From positions 2,542,001 to 2,606,000 of the forward strand of contig NZ_CP076547.1 of the NCBI RefSeq assembly GCF_018889995.1: a DNA stretch of 64,000 bases, in the 5' to 3' direction. The notes beneath the pieces were generated by a model. It was given only the letters and a program-made list of their open reading frames with translations. It made no database searches and was not told where the DNA came from. Source of the DNA: Subtercola sp. PAMC28395 (lineage in GTDB: Bacteria > Actinomycetota > Actinomycetes > Actinomycetales > Microbacteriaceae). The translations under genes were made by a program, and so were the position numbers. Shown one piece after another: positions 36,187 to 44,155 of the stretch. Position 1 is the stretch's first letter; each line of letters opens with the position of its first letter.

Positions 36187-38583
36187 TCATTCCCTGTCGA
36201 CGACGAGCCCACGTCGCTTGGCAAAGCGGTAGTAGATCTCAATTCCGAAGGCTCCGGCGATTCCCACGCCCACCACGTAGAACAGCCACGGAGAGAGCGA
36301 CACCTCCAGCAGGAAGAAGTCCCGGGTGAACGGCAGCAGGTATGCCAATACGAAGGCGAGCGACACCGAGAGCACGAGCGCCACGCGCTGCCGCGAGAGG
36401 GGGCGCGCCAGCACGGAGACAATCCAGAGCGACACGATGAACAGGGCGATGGTGGCGAGGCTGCGGGCTTCACGCTGCGGCAGCGTCTCCCGGAGCGGGC
36501 CGTATGCCACCAGGCAAGCGGTCGCCGCGATGACGCCCGTCGGCAGGGAGAATTTGAGCACTCGTGGGAGGATTCCGTGGCGATACCGGCGCCGGTTGGG
36601 TGCCAGCGCGAGAAAGAACGACGGCACACCGATCGCGAGCACCGAGACCAGGGTCAGCTGTCGCGGCAGGAAGGGGAATTCCCAGGCGAAGGCAGCGGTG
36701 AACAGTGCCAGCACGATCCCGTAGACGGTCTTCGAGAGAAACAGGTTCGAGACCCGCTCGACGTTGGCGATGACCCGTCGTCCGAGCATCAGTACCTCGG
36801 GCATCCGGTCGAATCGGCTGTCGAGCAGCACGATCCGGGAGACCGCGCGTGTGGCGGGCGTCGCGTTGCCCATCGCGATTCCGAGGTCGGAATTCTTGAT
36901 TGCCATCGCGTCGTTCACGCCGTCACCCGTCATCGCGACCGAGCGACCCTGGCCCTGGAGGAGCGCAACCACGGACTGCTTCTGCGCCGGCGACACGCGC
37001 CCGAAGATGTTCGACTCCAGGAGGGCGGCCGTCAATTCGTCGTCGCTGTCGAGCAGGCTGGCGTCGACCGCCGCCTCACCCAGGCCGAGCTTTCGGGCGA
37101 TGGCTGCTACGGTGCGCGGGTTGTCTCCCGACAGGACGATGACGCGCACTCCCTCTTCGGCGAAGTAGTCGAGAGTTTCGCGCGCGTCGGGCCGCACGGT
37201 CTCTTCGAAGATCACAAAACAGGCCGGTGAGCACGAGGCGACAGCATCGGGGTGGTCGACGAAGTGAGTCGGCAGGTACTCCGTGCGCGCGAGAACGAGG
37301 GTTCTGCGCCCGCTCGACGCGATCGTGTTGGCCGCCGTCAGGGCCACCGGATGCCCGGCCAGCAGCTTCTCGGGAGCCCCCAGCAGCCACGTGACGCCGT
37401 CGTCGTGCCCACCGGGTGCGGCAACCCGATACGAGAGCCGTACGGCACTGAAGGCCCGCTGCGAGCTGAACGCCAGCCTCTCCCCCACGACGGCATCACC
37501 GAGCTCGAAATGATTCGACAGCGCACGCGAGGTCGAGTTGCCGGCGTCGTCGGTGGCCAGGGCAGCGAGGGCGACCCGACAGTCGTCGAGGTCACCGTCA
37601 TCACCGGGCAGACTCTCGAGTCCATGGAACCCGATTGCCCCGGTGGTGAGTGTGCCGGTCTTGTCGAGGCACAGCGTATCCACCCTCGCCAGGACCTCGA
37701 CGGCCGCGAGTTCCTGAACCAGCACCTTCTGCCGGGTGAGGGAGATTGCGGCGACACCGAAGGCCAGGCTGGTGAGCAGTACGAGCCCTTCAGGGATGAT
37801 GCCGACAACACCCGCGACGGCGTCGATGAGGGCAAGACGCCAGCTCTGGTCTGCCGGGTTCGCCAATGCTGCAAAGCCACCGTACGTGGCAATTCGGCCA
37901 AAACCGATGATGATGATCATCGGCACCAGGATCCACGAAAGGTACACGAGAATGCGATTGGTGGCCGCCCGCAGCTCCGAATGCACGAGGCTGTGCCTCT
38001 TGATCTCCGCTGTCAGCTTGCTCGCATAGGAATCCGCCCCCACCGCGATCACGCGAGCTTCAGCCGTGCCCGACGACACCAGCGACCCCGACATCAGGTG
38101 GTCACCCGGCTTCTTCGCCACCGGGTCGGATTCGCCCGTCAACAGCGACTCGTCGAGAAAGAGTGCCGTCGTCACGAGCACTTCGGCGTCTGCGGTGATC
38201 TGGTCCCCAGGGCGCACGATGACCAGGTCACCCAGCACCACCTCTTCTGGTCGGATGATCTGCAGTGCTCCGTCGCGACGAACCGCCGTCTCGGGGGCGG
38301 CCAGCAACGCAAGCCGGTCGAGCGCCCGTTTGGCTCTCAGCTCCTGCACGATACCGATGAGTGCGTTGAAGACGACCACGCCATAGAAGAAGCCGTCGCG
38401 CAGGTCGCCGAGCAGAATGACCGCGATGAAACAGACCGTCAGAATGCCGTTGAAGAAGGTGAACACGTTCTCGGCGAAGATGCTCCTCAGCGAACGCGAG
38501 GTCGGCGCATGCGTGACATTCACCTGGCCGTTGCGCAGACGCTCGGCTACGTCGGCTCCCGTCAGGCCTGGATCGAATGCCAC
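36187..38583 (-). CDS. Cation-transporting P-type ATPase (CtpE-like)
   Basis: A 798-residue P-type ATPase with phosphorylation motif DKTGTLTTG, actuator TGESDPV, hinge MTGDGVNDAMAIKNSDLGIAMG and about ten membrane helices. The TM4 sequence GIIPEGLVLLTS resembles mycobacterial CtpE, reported to transport Ca2+, rather than metal-type P1B pumps. No N-terminal heavy-metal domain is present. Ca2+ or another alkaline-earth ion is therefore a reasonable but unproven substrate. It ends 176 nt before the acnA start and lies downstream of the DUF3159 gene on the same strand. Confidence 0.86.
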   Translation of the reverse strand: MAFDPGLTGADVAERLRNGQVNVTHAPTSRSLRSIFAENVFTFFNGILTVCFIAVILLGDLRDGFFYGVVVFNALIGIVQELRAKRALDRLALLAAPETAVRRDGALQIIRPEEVVLGDLVIVRPGDQITADAEVLVTTALFLDESLLTGESDPVAKKPGDHLMSGSLVSSGTAEARVIAVGADSYASKLTAEIKRHSLVHSELRAATNRILVYLSWILVPMIIIIGFGRIATYGGFAALANPADQSWRLALIDAVAGVVGIIPEGLVLLTSLAFGVAAISLTRQKVLVQELAAVEVLARVDTLCLDKTGTLTTGAIGFHGLESLPGDDGDLDDCRVALAALATDDAGNSTSRALSNHFELGDAVVGERLAFSSQRAFSAVRLSYRVAAPGGHDDGVTWLLGAPEKLLAGHPVALTAANTIASSGRRTLVLARTEYLPTHFVDHPDAVASCSPACFVIFEETVRPDARETLDYFAEEGVRVIVLSGDNPRTVAAIARKLGLGEAAVDASLLDSDDELTAALLESNIFGRVSPAQKQSVVALLQGQGRSVAMTGDGVNDAMAIKNSDLGIAMGNATPATRAVSRIVLLDSRFDRMPEVLMLGRRVIANVERVSNLFLSKTVYGIVLALFTAAFAWEFPFLPRQLTLVSVLAIGVPSFFLALAPNRRRYRHGILPRVLKFSLPTGVIAATACLVAYGPLRETLPQREARSLATIALFIVSLWIVSVLARPLSRQRVALVLSVSLAFVLAYLLPFTRDFFLLEVSLSPWLFYVVGVGIAGAFGIEIYYRFAKRRGLVVDRE

Positions 38584-38633
38584 TGTCTGAACCCGTTCCG
38601 GTGATTCTCGTCGCCTGGCGCGTTGCCCAGCGA

Positions 38634-39422
38634 CTACTGCTTCTTCTCGTGACCGAATGCGGCCCGCACGAGCAGCCAGGTGACCCAGAGCATGCCGGCG
38701 TACAGCGGTATGCCGAGCAGGAGCTTCATCGAACCGAGAGCCTCGGCGTTACCGGCCAGATACAGCGGCAATTCGACGCCGAGCCGAATGCCGAAGAGTC
38801 CGACCCAGCACCAGGTCGCGATCAGCACGACCCTGAATTTGGCGGGGTCGCTCTTCCATCCGGTGGCATCGCCGGTGAGCACTCCGACAATCAGTCCGAT
38901 GAGCGGCCAGCGTGCAGCGATCGACCCGAGCAGGACGACGAGCGATACGGCGTTGATAACCAGGCCCGGCAGAAAGTTGTCTTCCGCTCGCCCGGTGAAG
39001 AGGGCGAGAGCTGCTGAAACGGCGACCCCGAGCAATCCCACGACAGCAGGCATGACGGCGCTTCGCGTCACAGCACGCGCCAGAATGAACACGAGAGAGA
39101 CCGCGACTGGCGCGATCACGCTCGGAGTCAGGTCTTTTGTGAACGTGTAGATCACCAGGAAGGCAAGGCCCGGCAGGATCGACTCGATGAGGCCCCTTGC
39201 ACCGCCCATCGCCCGCAGCAGTGAGTGGGCCGTGGGCGCCTGGCCTGGTTCGACCTGGCCGATCCCGGAACGCCTCGCGGCTGCTGCAAACGCGTCAGAC
39301 AGTGTTATCGGGTGATCGTCTGGTTCTTGTGCGGCCCCGGGATCCGGCCGCTGAGCGGGCGGTTGTGAAAGCGGCTCGCCGGTGGTTCGTTCTCCGTAGC
39401 GCGGCGGTTCCTGGTCTGTCAT
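38634..39422 (-). CDS. DUF3159 membrane protein
   Basis: A 262-residue actinobacterial protein with a hydrophilic N-terminus (about 65 residues) and six or so transmembrane helices, matching DUF3159. The core GLIESILPGLAFLVIYT and the WKSDPAKFRVVLIATWCWVGLFG segment identify the family. Function is unknown; a permease-like or intracellular-septation-protein-like fold has been suggested for relatives. It starts 12 nt after the DUF3710 stop, continuing the dut-DUF3710-DUF3159 operon seen in many actinobacteria. Confidence 0.82.
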   Translation of the reverse strand: MTDQEPPRYGERTTGEPLSQPPAQRPDPGAAQEPDDHPITLSDAFAAAARRSGIGQVEPGQAPTAHSLLRAMGGARGLIESILPGLAFLVIYTFTKDLTPSVIAPVAVSLVFILARAVTRSAVMPAVVGLLGVAVSAALALFTGRAEDNFLPGLVINAVSLVVLLGSIAARWPLIGLIVGVLTGDATGWKSDPAKFRVVLIATWCWVGLFGIRLGVELPLYLAGNAEALGSMKLLLGIPLYAGMLWVTWLLVRAAFGHEKKQ

Positions 39423-39434
39423 CGAGCTGTGCCG

Positions 39435-40139
39435 TTACAGCGTCGTCGAGGCGTTCGGAGCTGCCGATGTCTTGGGAATGGTGAGAGGAATCAGGTCGCG
39501 CGGTGGCATGGGCGAGCCGCCCCGCACAACGACGACACTGCGGAAGAGCTCTTCCACGGCCGCCCTGGAATCTTCGTTCACCATCGCTTCGCCGGCGATC
39601 ACACCCCGGAGGAACCAGCGCGGTCCGTCGACACCGATGAAGCGGGCGAGCCGGGTCACGGTCGTGCCGTCAGGCGCGGTGGCAGGTACTTCGGCGATGA
39701 GCTCGGGCCCGAATACGCCTTCCTGCTCAGTGAGCCTGCCTCCCTGGGCAGTGATCTGTTCGCGGATCTGCCCGCGGATATCGTGCCAGAGTCCCGTGGA
39801 GCGGGGGGCAGCGAAGGCCTGGACCTGAAGGGTGGAGCCTGCGAAGTCGAGACCGACCGCGACGACCCGGTTCGTGCCCTCTTCAACCTCGAGCCGGAGC
39901 TGAAGCCCCTCGCGCGGGAGGATCTTGACACCCCCGAGGTCGACGTAGGGCCTCGCCGGGTTGGCCTCTTCTGCGTCGAAGGGGCCCTCGTCGGCCCGGT
40001 TCTCCGGAGCCGACTTTGCGTCCTGTTGCACAGGAGACGTTTCTTCGAGGGAGACCTCCTGGAGCTCGCTCCCTTCGAGTTCGGTTTCAATCGGTTCGTT
40101 GTTGTCAGTCACAGCGAGAACGTCCTCAGTTTCAGTCAT
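39435..40139 (-). CDS. DUF3710 family protein
   Basis: A 234-residue soluble protein of the DUF3710 family. An acidic N-terminus (about 60 residues) precedes the conserved domain ([40 protein letters not shown]). ATG 40139 sits inside the 3' end of dut (8-nt overlap), giving translational coupling; an in-frame ATG at 40178 would overlap more. Function unknown, but linkage to dut and DUF3159 is strongly conserved. Confidence 0.82.
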   Translation of the reverse strand: MTETEDVLAVTDNNEPIETELEGSELQEVSLEETSPVQQDAKSAPENRADEGPFDAEEANPARPYVDLGGVKILPREGLQLRLEVEEGTNRVVAVGLDFAGSTLQVQAFAAPRSTGLWHDIRGQIREQITAQGGRLTEQEGVFGPELIAEVPATAPDGTTVTRLARFIGVDGPRWFLRGVIAGEAMVNEDSRAAVEELFRSVVVVRGGSPMPPRDLIPLTIPKTSAAPNASTTL

Positions 40140-40569
40140 TTTTTCCGGTCGACCCGAAGCCGCCGGCTCCTCGGTCACTCGACGGCAACTCGTCGACCGG
40201 CACGAATGTGGCCCGACTCACGGGCATCACGATCAGCTGGGCGATTCTGTCGCCGACGGCGATATCGTACGGCACGCTGATGTCAGTATTCAGAAGAGCG
40301 ACCTTGATCTCGCCCCGATACCCTGCATCGACCGTTCCCGGGGAGTTGACGATCGTGATGCCGTGTTTGCTCGCGAGCCCGCTGCGCGGGACCACGAATG
40401 CGACGAACCCGTCGGGCAGGGCAATCGACACGCCCGTGGCGACGGTGTGTCGCTGCCCGGGGGCCAGTGTGAGAGCCTCGGCTGACCGCAGGTCGGCTCC
40501 GGCATCACCGGGGTGAGCGTAGCTGGGAATGTGCTCAGCTTTGATGAGTACTTCGATGCTTTCAGTCAC
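40132..40569 (-). CDS. dut: dUTP diphosphatase
   Basis: Hydrolyses dUTP to dUMP and pyrophosphate, keeping uracil out of DNA and feeding dTMP synthesis. This 145-residue trimeric dUTPase shows all five motifs: [29 protein letters not shown] (catalytic Asp and uracil-pocket Tyr), GDRIAQLIV and the C-terminal P-loop-like [10 protein letters not shown]. First gene of the dut-DUF3710-DUF3159 operon and divergent from the DUF3093 gene. Confidence 0.96.
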   Translation of the reverse strand: MTESIEVLIKAEHIPSYAHPGDAGADLRSAEALTLAPGQRHTVATGVSIALPDGFVAFVVPRSGLASKHGITIVNSPGTVDAGYRGEIKVALLNTDISVPYDIAVGDRIAQLIVMPVSRATFVPVDELPSSDRGAGGFGSTGKND

Positions 40570-40620
40570 GAGTCGAGGGTAGTGCAGATTTCCCAGCCGA
40601 AACTCTGATCGAATAGAGGC

Positions 40621-41076
40621 ATGTCGACGTATCGAGAAAGACTGAGCCCCTCAGCACGGGTGTACATCTACCTGGTGCTGCTGGTGCCGGCGAGCATCCT
40701 GGTGTTCGCACCCATCAACATGCTTGCCGGCATCATCTGCGCGATCGTGCTCTACGGCGGAAGCGTGGCGGCGCTTCTCGTTCTCTCACCCGTCGTCGAG
40801 ATCGAGAACGGTGTGTTCCAGGCCGGCAAGGCAAGGATTCCCGTCTCACTCCTCGGTGAACCGGAAGCCTTCACGGGCAGCGCTGCAACACTTGCACGAG
40901 GGCAGAAGCTCGACGCACGGGCATGGCTGTGTATCCGTGGGTGGATCCAGCCTGTCGTCAAGGTCTGGGTGCACGACCCGCAGGACCCGGTGCCCTATTG
41001 GCTGGTTTCGACCCGAAACCCGAACGAGCTCGTGGCCGCCCTCGAAAGGGCCCACCACGAGCTCGCTGGTCAGTAA
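40621..41076 (+). CDS. DUF3093 membrane protein
   Basis: A 151-residue protein with two N-terminal membrane helices (about residues 15-60) and a cytoplasmic domain ([29 protein letters not shown]) typical of DUF3093. It is divergent from dut with a 51-bp promoter space and convergent with DUF4193. This dut/DUF3093/DUF4193 neighbourhood is common in actinobacteria. Function unknown. Confidence 0.82.
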   Translation: MSTYRERLSPSARVYIYLVLLVPASILVFAPINMLAGIICAIVLYGGSVAALLVLSPVVEIENGVFQAGKARIPVSLLGEPEAFTGSAATLARGQKLDARAWLCIRGWIQPVVKVWVHDPQDPVPYWLVSTRNPNELVAALERAHHELAGQ

Positions 41077-41093
41077 GACGATTTATCTATTGT

Positions 41094-41387
41094 TCACATT
41101 TCACATTCGATGCAGACCGGGCCCAGCTTCGTCTGGTGGTCGATCTGTGAGCGGTGCTTCACGAGGAAGCAGTTCACACAGGTGAACTCGTCTGCCTGGG
41201 GTGGCAGAACCACCACGTCGAGGTCGAGGTCGGAGAGATCTGCACCCGGGAGTTCGAACCCACCGGGGTTGTCGGCGTCGTCGACGTCTACAACTCCAGA
41301 CATCTTGTCGGGGACGCGTTCTTTCAGCGCCTCGATGGAATCTGAATCGTCGTCGGTCTTGCGCGGAGCGTCGTAATCGGTTGCCAT
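41094..41387 (-). CDS. DUF4193 small zinc-ribbon-like protein
   Basis: A 97-residue acidic protein ending in a C-terminal four-cysteine module (CVNC ... CIEC) likely to bind zinc. The N-terminus MATDYDAPRK and the acidic centre are typical of DUF4193. ATG 41387 is favoured over an upstream in-frame start at 41420. The family is restricted to actinobacteria and sits near dut and sepH; no activity is known. Confidence 0.82.
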   Translation of the reverse strand: MATDYDAPRKTDDDSDSIEALKERVPDKMSGVVDVDDADNPGGFELPGADLSDLDLDVVVLPPQADEFTCVNCFLVKHRSQIDHQTKLGPVCIECEM

Positions 41388-41589
41388 GCTTATCCACTTC
41401 TCATACGCCAGCTGAAACAAAATCGGCGGCGTTAGTTTGCATCATTCCAAGGGGAATAGCAAACCGCGCATCTGCGGCTCACACTCCTCGCCCGTAGCAA
41501 CTTACGGCACGCCCTGAACATTCCCGACCTCGGGGCGTTTGTCATGGCATCCTTGCAGGCAACTCCAGACCAAGACGGGGACTTTCACC

Positions 41590-42879
41590 ATGCAGGATCT
41601 AACAGTCATCGGAATCGAAAACGGGGCACTTCTCGTCACTTCCGAAACCGGTGAGCGATACCGCGTAGCCATCGACGAGGTGCTCCAGTCGCGCCTGCGG
41701 CAGAGCACGACGACGCCGAGCGCCGGTGTGAAGGTCTCGCCGCGAGAGATCCAGTCCCAGATCCGTGCCGGAATGAGCGCTGAAGACGTCGCCAGGGCCA
41801 CAGGAGCCACTCTCGAGTACGTCGAGCGCTTCGAAGGGCCAGTGCTCGCTGAACGACTCCACATCGTGAGTTCTGCGCTTCGGGTTCCCGTGAAGATCGC
41901 GTCGAGTGTCGACCCCCTCCGGAGCGACCCACTCGGTGACGACCAGTCCTCCACGTTCGGTGACGTCATCGAAGAACGCCTCGCGGGGCTCGAAGCTGTC
42001 GACCTCCGCTGGGCGAGCTGGAAAGAAGAGGCGGGCTGGATCGTCAAGCTCACCTTCACCGCTTCGACCATCGACCACGACGCCCGGTGGCAGTTCGACG
42101 TGAAGCGGCACACCCTGGTGCCCCTGAACTCCGGGGCGGTCACTCTCTCGCAACACGGTGAGATCTCCGACGGCCTCATTCCTCGCCTTCGCGTCGTCGA
42201 CAAGAGCGCTATCGACAGGAGTGCGGGCGGCAGAGAGAGAGCAGACGGAGCGAGGCATGAAAGAGAGGTGAGGCAGAGCGACGGCCTCAGCTTCGACGAA
42301 CTCGATTCCGCTCTCGACTCAGATCCGTCCACTACGCGTGAGACCCCGACGATCGGCACCATGCCGGCATCCGGGGCATCCGTGCCCGGAGTGCCTGCCG
42401 TTCTCGTGGAGCCGACGCCGTTCACCCGCAGCTCGAGCGAATCGTCTGCTGCGGCCTCGGCGGCTGCAGTGAATCGTGCAGCCGAGCGCCCTGCAGCCCA
42501 CAACGAGACGGCCGACCTCCTCGAGGCCCTACGGCGACGCCGGGGCGAGCGCGAATCCGCCTCGTTCCTGGTCGATGCCTCCGACGATTTCGACCTCATC
42601 GACGCACCAGACGCGCTCGAGGGTGAAACCCGGCCCATGGCCAGGCTTTCACCATTCAGTGGCTTCTCGGCTAGGCAACCTGCCCAGGCCGCCGCAAACC
42701 CGGAGACGAGCGAGATCGCCCTCGATGGCCTGGAAGTGCCCCCCGGTTCTGCGACAGCGAACGATGCTTCACCAACGTCGTCTTCGGCAACAGGCACACG
42801 AAAGCGCGCGAGCCGCACGGCGATGCCGAGCTGGGACGAGATCGTCTTCGGGGCGCGCTCAGACGACGACCTGGGCTAG
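41590..42879 (+). CDS. sepH: Septation protein SepH
   Basis: Actinobacterial cell-division protein (DUF3071) reported in Streptomyces to bind FtsZ and promote Z-ring assembly. The conserved N-terminal domain (MQDLTVIGIENGALLV, SPREIQSQIRAGMSAEDVA with a helix-turn-helix-like core, then AGWIVKLTF) covers about the first 185 residues. A long disordered Ser/Ala-rich region follows, and a short conserved C-terminal motif (RASRTAMPSWDEIVFG) ends the protein. The ATG at 41590 gives the canonical N-terminus and has GGGG upstream. 429 residues. Confidence 0.93.
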   Translation: MQDLTVIGIENGALLVTSETGERYRVAIDEVLQSRLRQSTTTPSAGVKVSPREIQSQIRAGMSAEDVARATGATLEYVERFEGPVLAERLHIVSSALRVPVKIASSVDPLRSDPLGDDQSSTFGDVIEERLAGLEAVDLRWASWKEEAGWIVKLTFTASTIDHDARWQFDVKRHTLVPLNSGAVTLSQHGEISDGLIPRLRVVDKSAIDRSAGGRERADGARHEREVRQSDGLSFDELDSALDSDPSTTRETPTIGTMPASGASVPGVPAVLVEPTPFTRSSSESSAAASAAAVNRAAERPAAHNETADLLEALRRRRGERESASFLVDASDDFDLIDAPDALEGETRPMARLSPFSGFSARQPAQAAANPETSEIALDGLEVPPGSATANDASPTSSSATGTRKRASRTAMPSWDEIVFGARSDDDLG

Positions 42880-42897
42880 ACGCTTTACTCAAACCCC

Positions 42898-42950
42898 GTC
42901 AGCTGCGTGCCCGTCAGCTGCGTCCCTGTCAGCTGCCCACGTCAGTTGCG
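42898..42950 (-). repeat. Tandem ~15-bp repeat crossing the phosphodiesterase stop codon
   Basis: Four copies of gtcag(c/t)tgc at 42898, 42913, 42928 and 42941 (spacing 15, 15, 13). The copy nearest the gene contains its TGA stop (42942-42944); the others echo it downstream. Confidence 0.65.
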
Positions 42951-44090
42951 GTCGAAGGCTCCGAAGCGTAAGAGAGGCACGATCAGCTCGTCGTCACTCC
43001 ACGAGCCGTGCTGGCCGATCATGGTGCGTTTGGCCACCGGAGTTCGGCGCGAGTCGTAGTAGGCCACATTCTTTCGCGCGGCAACCAGAATGTCGCCGAT
43101 TCGCGAGCGGATGCCCGGCAGCACCTCACCGAACCACCCTGCCTCGATCGCCTCGTCGCGGGTCACGACCCACGCCCTCTCCCCCTCTGCCGCCCGCCAC
43201 GCCTCAAGGAGCCCGGCCCGTTCCGTTTGGTCGAGTGAAGGCTCGAGGTGCAGTTGCAGGCAGCGAGGGTCGCCAGCCACGTGCCTGACGCCAGCCACCA
43301 GCGAAGGGTCGGCATCGATGAGCACGTGGGAGGTGAGAGGAATGTCGAGCATTCCGTGGTCGGCGGTCACGAGCATCCCTTCGCCCTTGCGCAGGTGCTC
43401 GGCGAAGTTGTGCGTTTCGGCGTCGACCGTTTCGAGGGCCGCCCGCCACTTGTCTGACTGCCAGCCGAACGCATGGGCTGCCATGTCGAGTTCAGGAATG
43501 TAGAGGTAGACCAGGCTGCGCCCGCCGCGATCGAGCACAGCGCGTGCCGCGGTGAACCGTTCCGCGATGCTCTTGCCGGCAATGTACGCGGCTCCGCGCA
43601 GCACCGCTCCGGTGAACCCGCTGTTCTCGTAGCGCGCAGCACCCACGACCGTGCACTCCACACCCGCCGCGGTCGCCTGCTCGAAGATGGTCGGCTGCGA
43701 CTGCCATTCGGCCGGCTGCATCTGGGCTCCCCAACCGGTGAGCTGGTTCAGCACGGCATCTGCTGCCGGCACGAGCGCGGTGTAGCCGACGAGCCCGTGA
43801 ACACCCGGAGAGACACCTGTCGTCAATGATGCCAGCGCTACTGCCGTGGTCGTCGGGAAGCCGCTCACCAGTCGCGCCCTCTTGGTGAGCTTCGCGGCGA
43901 GATGGCGTGCGTGCCCCGCACTCGCCCGCAGCGACGAAGCGCCGAGGCCGTCGACCAGTACGACCACCGCCCGTTCGGCCGGGGGAAGCTCCAGGCGATT
44001 GGCCGACCCCGACAGCGCGGCGAGGCAACTGGGCAACACGTCTGTGAGGTGAGGGGCAGCCTGATCGAGGGCCGGTAGCATGGGGGGCAT
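42942..44090 (-). CDS. Alkaline-phosphatase-superfamily phosphodiesterase/nucleotide pyrophosphatase
   Basis: A 382-residue enzyme of the alkaline phosphatase superfamily (nucleotide pyrophosphatase/phosphodiesterase-like). The metal/nucleophile region is VVVLVDGLGA followed by FPTTTAVALASLTTG (Thr nucleophile candidate). Later metal ligands appear in YIPELDMAAHAFG, VTADHGMLDIP and the C-terminal GQHGSWSDDE. No signal peptide is visible from the chosen ATG (44090); a second ATG at 44081 is equally possible, and the long upstream extension looks non-coding. It is divergent from parC by 65 bp. Substrate unknown. Confidence 0.83.
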   Translation of the reverse strand: MPPMLPALDQAAPHLTDVLPSCLAALSGSANRLELPPAERAVVVLVDGLGASSLRASAGHARHLAAKLTKRARLVSGFPTTTAVALASLTTGVSPGVHGLVGYTALVPAADAVLNQLTGWGAQMQPAEWQSQPTIFEQATAAGVECTVVGAARYENSGFTGAVLRGAAYIAGKSIAERFTAARAVLDRGGRSLVYLYIPELDMAAHAFGWQSDKWRAALETVDAETHNFAEHLRKGEGMLVTADHGMLDIPLTSHVLIDADPSLVAGVRHVAGDPRCLQLHLEPSLDQTERAGLLEAWRAAEGERAWVVTRDEAIEAGWFGEVLPGIRSRIGDILVAARKNVAYYDSRRTPVAKRTMIGQHGSWSDDELIVPLLRFGAFDRN

Positions 44091-44155
44091 TGCGCCCAGT
44101 CTGACACAATCGTGCCGGCCCACGGCGACTGACAACCTTCGATGAAACTGCAGGA

